Source: Tetzosporium hominis (GTDB lineage Bacteria > Bacillota > Bacilli > Bacillales_A > Planococcaceae). Taken from it: 64,000 bases of DNA. Below the pieces are notes generated by a model, which was not told the DNA's origin, ran no database searches, and saw only the letters and a list, made by a program, of their open reading frames with translations. Both the position numbers and the translations under genes were made by a program. How positions within the stretch are numbered: position 1 is the stretch's first letter; each line of letters begins with the position of its first letter. The stretch spans positions 25,713 to 89,712 of the forward strand of contig NZ_NOKQ01000194.1 in NCBI RefSeq assembly GCF_002265435.1, read 5' to 3'. Positions 50,231 through 58,224 of this stretch are shown here, in pieces.

Positions 50231-50268
50231 AAACCACTTTGGCTTTAATCAGCCAAAGTGGTTTTAAA
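50231..50268. terminator. Bidirectional terminator
   Basis: AAAACCACTTTGGCT and AGCCAAAGTGGTTTT form a perfect stem around a four-base loop between the synthetase remnant and ogt; it overlaps the last ogt codons. Confidence 0.88.
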
Positions 50269-50730
50269 TTTCTGTTCATGGGCTAATAGCCATTCTTTGC
50301 GCCATAGACCTCCTGTATAACCTACCATCTTGCCGCTAGATCCAATGATTCGATGGCATGGTAAGACGACAGTAAACGGATTCCTGCCATTCGCTCCTCC
50401 GACTGCTCGTACCGCTTTTGGACGATTGATCGATGTGGCAATTTGTAAGTAGGATCCTGTTTCTCCATAAGGAATGGCACTCAGACTCTGCCATACTTCT
50501 CGCTGAAACGGTGTACCCGTTTGAGGTTCCATTTGAAACGTGAAGTCTTTTCCTTTCCCCTCAAAGTAGTCTTTGATTTCCTGAAAAGCCAGTTTTAACT
50601 CTTGTGGCAATGTTTCTGAATAGGGGTGTTGCAGCTCGTCTCCGTCTTCAAACAAGACAGAATGAACTGCCTTCTCATCTCCCGTGATGACAAGGCGGCC
50701 GATCGGTGTTGCATAATCCACTTGTGCCAT
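50245..50730 (-). CDS. ogt: Methylated-DNA--protein-cysteine methyltransferase
   Basis: Repairs O6-alkylguanine by moving the alkyl group to its own cysteine. The 161 residues include the active site VLPCHRIIGSSG (about 124-135) and the helix-turn-helix with the arginine finger (NRPKAVRAVGGANGRNP). I chose the ATG before AQVDYATP, which has AGGGAGAA upstream; the longer frame adds 45 residues without homology. Confidence 0.95.
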   Translation of the reverse strand: MAQVDYATPIGRLVITGDEKAVHSVLFEDGDELQHPYSETLPQELKLAFQEIKDYFEGKGKDFTFQMEPQTGTPFQREVWQSLSAIPYGETGSYLQIATSINRPKAVRAVGGANGRNPFTVVLPCHRIIGSSGKMVGYTGGLWRKEWLLAHEQKFKTTLAD

Positions 50731-50780
50731 GAAGTGTTCTCCCTTCCCATTACTACTTTTCTTTAGTATACTATGGGCAA

Positions 50781-50925
50781 CTGAAAGACACGAAAGTTTT
50801 CTAGGGTTCCGGAAGCTAGCGCTTTGACTGGTCCGAGAGAAAACGCATGGCATGGCCATGTACACGGAGGGACAAAAGCCTGGGAGATACTGCGGAAGCA
50901 GTGTCTTTCAGGTTTTTATTTTGGA
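50781..50925 (+). ncRNA. Guanidine-I riboswitch (ykkC class) with terminator
   Basis: The conserved ykkC blocks appear in order: CTAGGGTTCCGG (50801-50812), TGGTCCGAGAGAAAACGCATG (from 50829), ACACGGAGGGACAAAAGCC (50862-50880) and GGGAGA. A terminator follows: CCTGGGAGATACTGC (50879-50893) with GCAGTGTCTTTCAGG (50898-50912), then TTTTTATTTT. The 5' segment CTGAAAGACAC (50781-50791) is perfectly complementary to GTGTCTTTCAG (50901-50911), so aptamer closure would break the terminator, giving an ON switch with guanidinium. A TATACT -10 lies just upstream. Confidence 0.95.
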
Positions 50926-50939
50926 GAGGAGTTCGAATA

Positions 50940-51263
50940 ATGAAAGAATGGAGTTTATTAGTAGTAGCAGCTGTATTTGAAGTGATGTGGGTCATTGGGT
51001 TAAAACATGCTACCACGCTACCTGAATGGGGACTTACTGTCGTGGCCATTGTAATCAGCTTTGGCTTGTTGATCCGCTCCGGTAAGAAATTACCTGTAGG
51101 CACGGCTTATGCTGTATTTGTTGGACTCGGAACTGTAGGAACTGTACTAACAGATGCATTAGTTTTTGGACAACCCCTTGGTTGGATGCAAATTCTATTT
51201 ATCGGTTTATTACTGGCAGGAATCATCGGATTGAAACAAACGACGAAGGAGGAGAATGTCTAA
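50940..51263 (+). CDS. SMR guanidinium exporter subunit (YkkC-like)
   Basis: A 107-residue small multidrug resistance protein with four membrane helices; the conserved glutamate is at about 14 (AAVFEVMWVIGLKHA). It is the first of a pair of the YkkC/YkkD type. With the guanidine-I riboswitch directly upstream, guanidinium export is the likely task. GAGAGGAG precedes the ATG, which I prefer to an earlier in-frame one inside the riboswitch. Its stop overlaps the next start. Confidence 0.93.
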   Translation: MKEWSLLVVAAVFEVMWVIGLKHATTLPEWGLTVVAIVISFGLLIRSGKKLPVGTAYAVFVGLGTVGTVLTDALVFGQPLGWMQILFIGLLLAGIIGLKQTTKEENV

Positions 51264-51577
51264 TGGCTTGGATAGCGCTTGTTGTTGCAGGACTTTTAGA
51301 AATGACAGGAGTAGCTATGATGGCGCGTCTCCATCAAAAGAAGACAATTGGTTCTGTAGCTCTACTGGTTGCGAGCTTCGGAGGGAGTTTCTTATTTCTT
51401 TCAATCGCTATGGAGACATTGCCTATGGGTATGGCTTACGCTATTTGGACGGGAATCGGTGCTGCCGGTGGAGCTGTTTTGGGAATGGTGTTTTATAAAG
51501 AATCAGCTGCCCCACTTCGCCTTTTCTTTTTGGGTCTCATCATCGCCAGTGTCGTAGGATTGAAATTAGTCAGTTGA
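51263..51577 (+). CDS. SMR guanidinium exporter subunit (YkkD-like)
   Basis: A 104-residue, four-helix SMR protein starting MAWIALVVAGLLEMTGVAMM, with the essential glutamate at about 13. Start and previous stop share a base (TAATG), so the two are translationally coupled and probably form a heterodimer with opposite orientations. Confidence 0.93.
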   Translation: MAWIALVVAGLLEMTGVAMMARLHQKKTIGSVALLVASFGGSFLFLSIAMETLPMGMAYAIWTGIGAAGGAVLGMVFYKESAAPLRLFFLGLIIASVVGLKLVS

Positions 51578-51578
51578 A

Positions 51579-51613
51579 AAAACGGTCACTTCTCCATTTG
51601 AAGTGACCGTTTT
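51579..51613. terminator. Bidirectional terminator
   Basis: AAACGGTCACTTC and GAAGTGACCGTTT form a 13-bp perfect stem with A and T runs on both sides, between the SMR pair and nsrR. Confidence 0.9.
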
Positions 51614-52063
51614 TTATGTGGGCTGCTGATTTCCATTCAAGAATGTCAAAAGTTCTAATGGGTTATGCGCCAGATCCTGTAAAGTATAGTCATCTAATAC
51701 AGCCAAATACGCTTGTAATGCCCTGCCTAGTGCATGTTTTAAAGAACATACCGGTGTTATCGGGCAGCCGTTTTTCTCTCGGTCAAAACACTCTACCAAA
51801 TGAAAATCATCTTCCATTTGCCGCACCACTTGCCCGACATTGATGGACTCTGGTTCTTTCAGTAATCGGACTCCGCCACCTCTACCGCGAGTACTCTCAA
51901 TGTACCCGAGCTTCGCTAAATGTTGGGCCACTTTCATTAAATGATGTTTAGAGATGCCATATGAGTCTGCAATCTCTGGAACTGTAGCTTTCTCACCGGT
52001 AGGTCGTATTGCCAAATAAATTAATAGACGTAATGAAAAGTCTGTATACATCGTCATCCGCAT
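51614..52063 (-). CDS. nsrR: Nitric-oxide-sensing Rrf2 repressor NsrR
   Basis: A 149-residue Rrf2 protein with the helix-turn-helix TVPEIADSYGISKHHLMKVAQ, the wing TRGRGGGVRLLKEP and three cysteines in CFDREKNGCPITPVC (spacing C-x7-C-x5-C, as in B. subtilis NsrR) that would hold an iron-sulphur cluster. It is divergent from hmp, its classical target. Confidence 0.92.
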   Translation of the reverse strand: MRMTMYTDFSLRLLIYLAIRPTGEKATVPEIADSYGISKHHLMKVAQHLAKLGYIESTRGRGGGVRLLKEPESINVGQVVRQMEDDFHLVECFDREKNGCPITPVCSLKHALGRALQAYLAVLDDYTLQDLAHNPLELLTFLNGNQQPT

Positions 52064-52122
52064 GCCGTTCACCTCTCTCCTCACTATCGCACAGGTGAAC
52101 AACTTGTGACAACAAATGTGTC

Positions 52123-52132
52123 TAAAATTTTA
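52123..52132. promoter_or_regulatory. AT-rich palindrome in the nsrR-hmp gap
   Basis: TAAAATTTTA, flanked by further near-symmetric AT-rich sequence, lies between the divergent nsrR and hmp genes. It may be part of an NsrR operator; AT-rich composition makes chance occurrence likely. Confidence 0.35.
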
Positions 52133-52208
52133 AAGTGGTATTTTGTATATTGGTTTAAAGTCTGACGAGGAGTATGCTAAAGCTACCAAGAGAAAAGGAG
52201 CTGTTTTT

Positions 52209-53396
52209 ATGTTATCTCAAGAAACACGCACGATCATTAAAGCTACTGCACCTGTCCTCGCTCAACACGGAACAACAATCACTACTGAATTTTATCGTTC
52301 TATGTTTGAAGCACACCCAGAACTTTTGAATGTCTTCAATCATGCAAATCAAGCAAAAGGACGTCAGCAGACGGCACTAGCCAACACCGTTTATGCAGCG
52401 GCTGTCCACATCGACAACTTAGAAGCGATTCTCCCTTCTGTGGTTCAAATCGCACATAAGCATGTTAGTCTCGGTATCGTACCAGAGCAATACCCTATCG
52501 TTGGAGAATTTTTATTAAAAGCCATCAAAACGGTATTAGGTGATGCGGCAACACCTGAAATCATCAATGCCTGGGCAGAAGCTTATGGTGTCATTGCAGA
52601 TGTATTTATCTCTGTTGAAAAAGGAATGTATGATCAAGCTGCCGAACAAAATGGCGGATGGCGTTTGTTTAAAGATTTCACTGTTGTTGAAAAAGTTCAA
52701 GAGAGTGACCTCATCACTTCGTTCTATCTCAAACCTGCGGACGGCTCAACTGTTCCTACTTATCAACCGGGTCAGTATATTTCTGTTAGAGTGAAGATTC
52801 CTGGAGAACAGTACATGATGATCCGTCAATATAGTCTGTCAAAAGCTGCAGATGCAGAGACTTTCCGAATCTCTGTGAAACGTGAAGACGATCAAGACCC
52901 GAATGGAAAAGTGTCTGTGTACTTACACGATCAGCTTGAGGTGGGTGGCGTAGTCGAAGTAACTCCTCCAGCAGGAGAATTTGTATTAGATGAATCTCGT
53001 CAAACTCCGGTCGTCTTTTTAGCTGGCGGTGTTGGGATTACACCACTTATGAGTATGACGGAGCGCCTGCTTCAAACGTCAGCCAATCGTCCAATTCATT
53101 TTTACCATGCGGCACGAAGTGAAAAAGATGCTGCTTTTGCAGATGCGTTAACCAAACTAGATGCAGAACAAGAACACCTTTCTTACATCTCATTCTTCTC
53201 TGAGACAGATGGTCAGTTCATTACTCGTGAAGTGCTAGCAAACATTCCTCAAAATGCTGATATATATGTCTGTGGACCAGTCGGCTTCATGGAGAGCATG
53301 ATTGCCAATCTGATTGACTTAGGCTTCTCACAAGAGCAGATCCATTACGAGTTCTTTGGACCTTCTATCGCACTTAAAGCTTTAGCTACTGTATAA
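52209..53396 (+). CDS. hmp: Flavohaemoglobin (nitric oxide dioxygenase)
   Basis: Converts NO to nitrate with NADPH and O2. The 395 residues comprise a globin domain (about 1-140; the haem-proximal region includes IAHKHVSLGIVPEQYPIVG), an FAD domain (RQYSLSKAAD) and an NAD domain (FLAGGVGITPLMSM, then YVCGPVGFMESM). AAAAGGAG precedes the chosen ATG; an earlier in-frame ATG has no ribosome site. Confidence 0.97.
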   Translation: MLSQETRTIIKATAPVLAQHGTTITTEFYRSMFEAHPELLNVFNHANQAKGRQQTALANTVYAAAVHIDNLEAILPSVVQIAHKHVSLGIVPEQYPIVGEFLLKAIKTVLGDAATPEIINAWAEAYGVIADVFISVEKGMYDQAAEQNGGWRLFKDFTVVEKVQESDLITSFYLKPADGSTVPTYQPGQYISVRVKIPGEQYMMIRQYSLSKAADAETFRISVKREDDQDPNGKVSVYLHDQLEVGGVVEVTPPAGEFVLDESRQTPVVFLAGGVGITPLMSMTERLLQTSANRPIHFYHAARSEKDAAFADALTKLDAEQEHLSYISFFSETDGQFITREVLANIPQNADIYVCGPVGFMESMIANLIDLGFSQEQIHYEFFGPSIALKALATV

Positions 53397-53417
53397 TCGT
53401 GGTAAGAGGTGAGTGTC

Positions 53418-53552
53418 ATGGAAATCGTAGGAACTTGCGCGTCTTGTAGTAAAACCATCTATTGTGATGCCGGTTTTGTACAAGGTGTCCATGAAAATGG
53501 CCAGTTGCTTTGTTTTACATGTTACGAACAACAGAAAACTCCCGCACAGTAA
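53418..53552 (+). CDS. Small CxxC zinc-ribbon-like protein, 44 residues
   Basis: A short ORF 21 bases after hmp with GAGGTGAG before its ATG and a strong terminator at its end. The peptide begins MEIVGTCASCSK and later has LLCFTCYEQ, two CxxC pairs about 20 residues apart that could bind one metal ion. It is probably cotranscribed with hmp. I do not know a named family. Confidence 0.7.
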   Translation: MEIVGTCASCSKTIYCDAGFVQGVHENGQLLCFTCYEQQKTPAQ

Positions 53553-53571
53553 CGTTGTGCGGGAGTTTTTG
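53538..53571. terminator. Bidirectional terminator
   Basis: AACTCCCGCACA and TGTGCGGGAGTT form a perfect stem; it ends the hmp unit and also, on the other strand, the ABC transporter operon. Confidence 0.88.
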
Positions 53572-54294
53572 TTATTCTACTAATGAGATAAACTGACGTG
53601 TTCGCTCATTAGATGGATTTTCAAAGAACGTGTTTGGATCCGTGTTTTCAATGATGACACCTTCATCTAGCATGATAATGCGGTCTGCTACTTCACGAGC
53701 AAACTTCATTTCATGCGTCACAACGACCATTGTCATACCCTCTTCTGCTAGTTGCTTCATAACTGCAAGAACCTCTCCAACAAGCTCCGGATCTAACGCA
53801 GAAGTTGGCTCATCAAACAACAGCGCTTTCGGTTCCATAGCAAGTGCCCGAGCAATGGCCACGCGTTGTTTTTGTCCTCCAGACAACTTAGAAGGATAGA
53901 CATTCGCTTTATCCGCCAATCCTACTTTCTCGAGAAGGGCCTTGCCTTTTGCGATGGCCGTCTCTTTCTTTTCTTTCTTTACAATGATCGGTGCTTCAAT
54001 CACGTTTTCGAGCACCGTTTTGTGTGGAAACAAATTAAAGTGCTGAAAAACCATTCCGACTTCCGCACGTACTTGCGACAATTTCTGTTTATTAGCATCA
54101 ATCACTTGTCCATCGATTTCAATCGTCCCTTGATTGATGCGTTCTAGGAAATTGAAGCAGCGTAACAACGTACTCTTACCAGAACCAGAAACTCCTACAA
54201 GGACCACCACTTCTGATGGTTGCACTTCCAGGTTAATTCCTTTCAGAACTTCTAAATCTCCAAATGATTTGTGTAAATCAGTTGCTTTTAACAT
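53572..54294 (-). CDS. Polar amino-acid ABC transporter ATPase
   Basis: A 240-residue ATPase of the GlnQ/ArtP/TcyN type. Walker [12 protein letters not shown] (about 34-44), signature [15 protein letters not shown] (about 136-150) and Walker [15 protein letters not shown] are intact. It is the last gene of a three-part importer. Substrate cannot be read from the sequence. Confidence 0.93.
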   Translation of the reverse strand: MLKATDLHKSFGDLEVLKGINLEVQPSEVVVLVGVSGSGKSTLLRCFNFLERINQGTIEIDGQVIDANKQKLSQVRAEVGMVFQHFNLFPHKTVLENVIEAPIIVKKEKKETAIAKGKALLEKVGLADKANVYPSKLSGGQKQRVAIARALAMEPKALLFDEPTSALDPELVGEVLAVMKQLAEEGMTMVVVTHEMKFAREVADRIIMLDEGVIIENTDPNTFFENPSNERTRQFISLVE

Positions 54295-54307
54295 GTTGAA
54301 TCACCTC

Positions 54308-54970
54308 CTATTTGTCTACGTTTAAACGGCCTTCATACCAGCGTAGAATCGCTGTAAAAATCATAACAAGCACTAAATAATAAAGTGCTACTACTAAATA
54401 CGTCTCAAATGGTTGATACGACTGTGCCGCATCTCGGTTAGCGACCGCAAACAACTCGGACACACTGATAATATAGACGAGCGAAGAATCTTTTAATGTG
54501 ATAATAAATTGATTCCCTAGTGGCGGAATTGAACGTTTCAAAGCTTGAGGAAAAATGATACGCTTCATGCTTTGACCTCGCGTCATTCCAAGTGCCATAC
54601 TCGCTTCGCGTTGTCCTTTATCAATGCTTTGAATAGCTCCTCGGAAAATCTCCGCAATATAGGCCCCGTTATGAATCCCTAGCGCAATGGCACCGGCCCA
54701 AAAAGCATCTAAGATAACTATTGCGGTGATTCCAAAGTATAGGAACATGATCTGAACGATCAGTGGTGTCCCTCTTATAATCATAATGTAAGTATTTGCG
54801 ATGGCTTGTAAGACTTTTGATTTTGAAATCTTCATCAAAGCGAAAACGAGCCCTAGAAGTGTTCCTAACACCAAAGCAACCGCCGTGACCTGTAAGGTCA
54901 GTACGGTTGCTTCGAGGAATCCGGGAGCTGTTCGCTTGAGAACTTCAAGTATAGTTTGTAAAAACTCCAT
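54308..54970 (-). CDS. Polar amino-acid ABC transporter permease
   Basis: A 220-residue HisM/GlnP-type permease with about five membrane helices. The EAA loop (GQREASMALGMTRGQSMKRI) that docks the ATPase is clear. It is 13 bases upstream of the ATPase gene. Confidence 0.93.
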   Translation of the reverse strand: MEFLQTILEVLKRTAPGFLEATVLTLQVTAVALVLGTLLGLVFALMKISKSKVLQAIANTYIMIIRGTPLIVQIMFLYFGITAIVILDAFWAGAIALGIHNGAYIAEIFRGAIQSIDKGQREASMALGMTRGQSMKRIIFPQALKRSIPPLGNQFIITLKDSSLVYIISVSELFAVANRDAAQSYQPFETYLVVALYYLVLVMIFTAILRWYEGRLNVDK

Positions 54971-54985
54971 TGTGTTTCCTCCCGG

Positions 54986-55804
54986 TTATTCTAAGATTGT
55001 AATGCCTTCTAGATCGACGTCTAATAAGTCACGTCCGAAATACTTCTCAGAGATTTCCGCATACGTACCATCCTCGATGATGGCATCGAGTGCTTTATCC
55101 ATCTCTGCTAGTAATTCCTCATCTTCCGGACGAACAGCAAATGCTGGCTGTTCTACCCATAGAGGTTCTCCAACTTCTTGAATAGCCATTCCAGAGGAAA
55201 TAGCTTCAAAGCCAACTACATCCGCCGTGATTACAGCATCTAAACGTCCCTCAACTGTTAAATCTTTTAAAGCCACGACGTCTGAATTGTAGTATTTAAT
55301 ATCGTCCGTGTATTCTTGCGCAGCTTCATCATACGTAGATTGAGCTACTACACCAATACGTTTTCCTTCTAAATCTTCGGCTCCTTGAATGTCGCTTCCT
55401 TCAGGAACAAAGATCATACCACCTGAATAGTAGTAAGGATCAGAGAAGGCTACTCGTTCTGCACGTTCTTTCGTAATGGACATAGAGCCGATTACGGCAT
55501 CAAACTTATTGCCGAGTAACGACTGGATAATTGTTTCCCATGGGGATGTTACCGGATTTGGCTCTAGTCCCATCTCTTCTGCAATAGCCGCACCAATCTC
55601 CACATCAAATCCTTGCAGGTCTCCGCCTTCTTCAAAGCTGAATGGTTTGTAGAGACCACTTGAAGCATACGTTAGTTTCCCGTCTTCAAGGAGGTTCATA
55701 CCGCCTTCTTCACCTGAGTTTTCCGATCCTCCAGAGCCGCATGCTCCGAGTACCAAGGCTGCTGTTGCTGCGAGTGAAACAAATAGTCCTGTCTTTTTCT
55801 TCAT
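54986..55804 (-). CDS. Amino-acid ABC transporter substrate-binding lipoprotein
   Basis: A 272-residue family 3 solute-binding protein. A lipoprotein signal with lipobox LGAC (about 19-22) is followed by a glycine/serine linker, and the mature part shows GFDVEIGAAIAEEMGLE and YSGGMIFVPEGSDI. It is the first gene of the transporter part, 23 bases after the RpiR-type gene. Confidence 0.93.
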   Translation of the reverse strand: MKKKTGLFVSLAATAALVLGACGSGGSENSGEEGGMNLLEDGKLTYASSGLYKPFSFEEGGDLQGFDVEIGAAIAEEMGLEPNPVTSPWETIIQSLLGNKFDAVIGSMSITKERAERVAFSDPYYYSGGMIFVPEGSDIQGAEDLEGKRIGVVAQSTYDEAAQEYTDDIKYYNSDVVALKDLTVEGRLDAVITADVVGFEAISSGMAIQEVGEPLWVEQPAFAVRPEDEELLAEMDKALDAIIEDGTYAEISEKYFGRDLLDVDLEGITILE

Positions 55805-55827
55805 CCAATCTCTCCTTTTAATCGAGT

Positions 55828-56688
55828 TTAGTTCGTGTCTGACTTGGGGTTTGGTGGTAAAAAGATATCTTGACGTTCATACATATCATTTACGCGTTCA
55901 ATGTTTTGAACCATCCGGTCATGCTCTTTCACATATAGGAAGCGCATAAGTGTGGCATTCAAAGCATGAACAGCTGTATAAGAATCGATGCTCAAGTTAC
56001 TCGGCACCTGCACAAAGAACGTCACATCTGCAAATTCAGTAGCGGGGCTATGTGGTCCGTCAGTAACTACGATCACCTTTGCACCTTGCTGTTTAGCGAT
56101 TTCGAGTGTCTTATTGACATTCTTTGTATATCTCGGAAAAGCAAACGCCAAAACGACATCGTCTGTAGTCAACCTTGAAAGCTGTTGGTAGTATTGGACA
56201 TCTCCTTGCATGAGCAGCTGAGTATTTCCTTGTACCATGTCCAACCAGTGAGCAAATGAGTGAGCGAGTCCATAATCAAAAAAGTTACTCGTTACATAAA
56301 TACGTTGCGCACGACTTAAAGCATCTACCGCTTGAAGAAGCTGTTCTTCATCTAAGCTCTCTTTCAAGACATGGAGACTTTGTATATCTGCATCGAGTAA
56401 ATTTTTCACGATGGATGTAGAAGCACCTTTCGGAGGTTCCCCTGTTTCAATGTGGGCTTCTGTTAGAAGTTGTTGCAAGTGGGTTTGAAATTCGGTAAAT
56501 CCTTTATAGCCTAGCTTTTGTGCCCACCTGATCACGGTTGACTCACTCACTTGTGCTTTCTTTCCTACTTCAGTTGCAGAAGAAAAGGCCACTGTCATTT
56601 GATTTTCTTTCAAAAGTGTTACGAGACGTTTTTGACCTGCCGACATAGTTCCAGCTGAATTTTCTACTTTTTGCAGTATTTCCTTCAT
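55828..56688 (-). CDS. MurR/RpiR family transcriptional regulator
   Basis: A 286-residue regulator: N-terminal helix-turn-helix (SATEVGKKAQVSESTVIRWAQKLGYKGF) and a C-terminal SIS sugar-phosphate-binding domain (about 115-260). GGAGGG sets the start. It heads the operon with the amino-acid importer, an unusual pairing since SIS domains usually sense phosphosugars. An 18-bp palindrome on its promoter is a likely operator. Confidence 0.9.
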   Translation of the reverse strand: MKEILQKVENSAGTMSAGQKRLVTLLKENQMTVAFSSATEVGKKAQVSESTVIRWAQKLGYKGFTEFQTHLQQLLTEAHIETGEPPKGASTSIVKNLLDADIQSLHVLKESLDEEQLLQAVDALSRAQRIYVTSNFFDYGLAHSFAHWLDMVQGNTQLLMQGDVQYYQQLSRLTTDDVVLAFAFPRYTKNVNKTLEIAKQQGAKVIVVTDGPHSPATEFADVTFFVQVPSNLSIDSYTAVHALNATLMRFLYVKEHDRMVQNIERVNDMYERQDIFLPPNPKSDTN

Positions 56689-56735
56689 ATTGACCCTCCA
56701 AATGTGACAAAACACGTAACTTTCTATTTAATCGT

Positions 56736-56759
56736 AACGTATTGCAGGAATTCCTGCAA
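56736..56759 (-). promoter_or_regulatory. Promoter and 18-bp palindromic operator of the RpiR-ABC operon
   Basis: TTGCAGGAATTCCTGCAA (56742-56759) is a perfect palindrome. Its minus-strand end TTGCAG works as a -35, followed after 17 bases by TACGAT. The overlap with RNA polymerase contacts suggests repression, most simply by the RpiR-type protein itself. Confidence 0.65.
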
Positions 56760-56771
56760 CCCTATGTATAA

Positions 56772-56803
56772 AAAGGTGCCTATCTACAATTAAGATAGAC
56801 ACC
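56772..56803 (-). terminator. Terminator after the GNAT gene
   Basis: AGGTGTCTATCTT and AGATAGGCACCT pair around a short loop, followed by T-rich sequence on the minus strand just after the acetyltransferase stop. Confidence 0.8.
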
Positions 56804-56811
56804 TCTAATGT

Positions 56812-57480
56812 TCACACAGATTTAAATGGATTTTTCCACTCCATTAGCATGGCCATGTTGTGGGACTCCTCGTCTTCTAGATAGTTTCTCACAATTCGTA
56901 CGGGTGTCCTACCACTTCGTAGCATAAATGTAATAACGGGGTCTTTCCATTCGCCAGCTAGCACGTTTTCCATATATTCTTCTGGTGTTGCTTGAGCCGC
57001 ATAGCGATGATAGCCTGACATACGTCCTCCACCAAGCAGTCTCTCCAATCCATCCACAACGACCCGTTCATAAAGGCCTTGTAAGAGGAGGTTTCCTAGC
57101 TTTAAGCTACGAAATTCCGGTCGCACGCAGAGATCCACTACATAAAGTGTATTGCCGTCTGGTACGTGAGGGGAAATGTCTCCTCCGCCGGTCACTTCTT
57201 CCCACGTGTGGTCTGGATCCTCTTCAGAATAGTTCATACGTAAACCAGTGACAGAACCTGCGAGCTTCCCGTCCACTTCCACGCACAAAGCACCCTCTGG
57301 ATAAAGGCGGATATGATTTTCTAATTGCTCTCGTGTCCAAAGAAGTTCATCTGGAAAAGGCGGCGGAAAGCTTTCGCGTTGAATTTGAATCAATTCATCA
57401 AAATCTTGTTCTGTATAGGTTCTCACGACCACTTCGCGTGGCATGCCACCTTCTAAAACATACTGTTGTTTACGATACAT
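56812..57480 (-). CDS. GNAT family N-acetyltransferase
   Basis: A 222-residue GNAT protein. The acetyl-CoA-binding region is VVDLCVRPEFRSLKLGNLLLQGLYE (shown in part: CVRPEFRSLKLGNLL). Substrate unknown. Its start abuts the stop of the carotenoid gene fragment, so it was probably the last gene of that operon. An alternative start 12 codons in (PREVVVR) has AAGGTGG very close. Confidence 0.82.
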   Translation of the reverse strand: MYRKQQYVLEGGMPREVVVRTYTEQDFDELIQIQRESFPPPFPDELLWTREQLENHIRLYPEGALCVEVDGKLAGSVTGLRMNYSEEDPDHTWEEVTGGGDISPHVPDGNTLYVVDLCVRPEFRSLKLGNLLLQGLYERVVVDGLERLLGGGRMSGYHRYAAQATPEEYMENVLAGEWKDPVITFMLRSGRTPVRIVRNYLEDEESHNMAMLMEWKNPFKSV

Positions 57481-58224
57481 CTAAGACCGCCCTTTCCATT
57501 TTGTAATCAGCACCTCTGCCACATTCATACCTGAAAGTGTGACCATTGGCGAGCCGCCACCCGGATGGGTACTGCCTCCAACAAAGTACAGGTTGTGCAG
57601 ATCTTTACTTTTGTTTCTTGGTCGTAAGAAGGCGTCTTGTTTGCGGTGACTCGAGAGGCCGTAAAGTGCTCCACGAAATGCCCCGAACGTTTCTGCAATT
57701 TCTGCTGGTGGAATAACTCGCTCCACTCGAATGTGCTTTCGGATAGCCAGTCCCTTTTCTTCTAAGCGATCGTAGATGAGCTCTTTATAAGCATCTACGT
57801 CATAATAAGCGAACCCGTCCTTAGATAGTGGCGGAGCATTAACCAAGATAAATAGATTATCGCCATCTGGTGACCGCTCTCGATCCGTTACACTTGAGTT
57901 GCACAAATAAATAGTTGGGTCTTGTGCGAGCTCTCCTCGTTCAAATAGCGCTTGAAATTCCGAACGGTAGTCGTTTGAGAAATAAACTGTATGATGATTC
58001 AAACCCTTTAATCGTGTAGTAAGACCAGCCAAAATTACAAATGCTGAAATCGAAGGCTCGATTTTTTCCACATGTTGATTTGTAAACGATGGACGGTCCG
58101 CCTCGTCCACAAGCTCCGGATAGGCCTTCAACAAATCGGCATTCATCACAACCTCGTCACCACTCCAGACTTGTTTCCCCTGTGAATGAAGGGCTGTAAT
58201 GCGCTTCTGTTCAATAGTTATTTT
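57481..58224 (-). pseudogene. C-terminal part of a carotenoid desaturase/oxidase (CrtN/CrtP-like)
   Basis: About 245 codons equal to the C-terminal half of a CrtI/CrtN-type enzyme. The frame opens at 58224 with ITALHSQGKQVW then DEVVMNADL, which is the end of the FAD-binding/substrate strand in the family. HHTVYFSNDYRSEFQALF, YLCNSSVTDRERSPDGDNLF and the C-terminal FVGGSTHPGGGSPMV (FAD contacts) follow. The only possible start is a GTG at 58149, with no ribosome site. It overlaps in homology with the fragment before it, so it is not simply the same gene after a frameshift. Confidence 0.82.
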
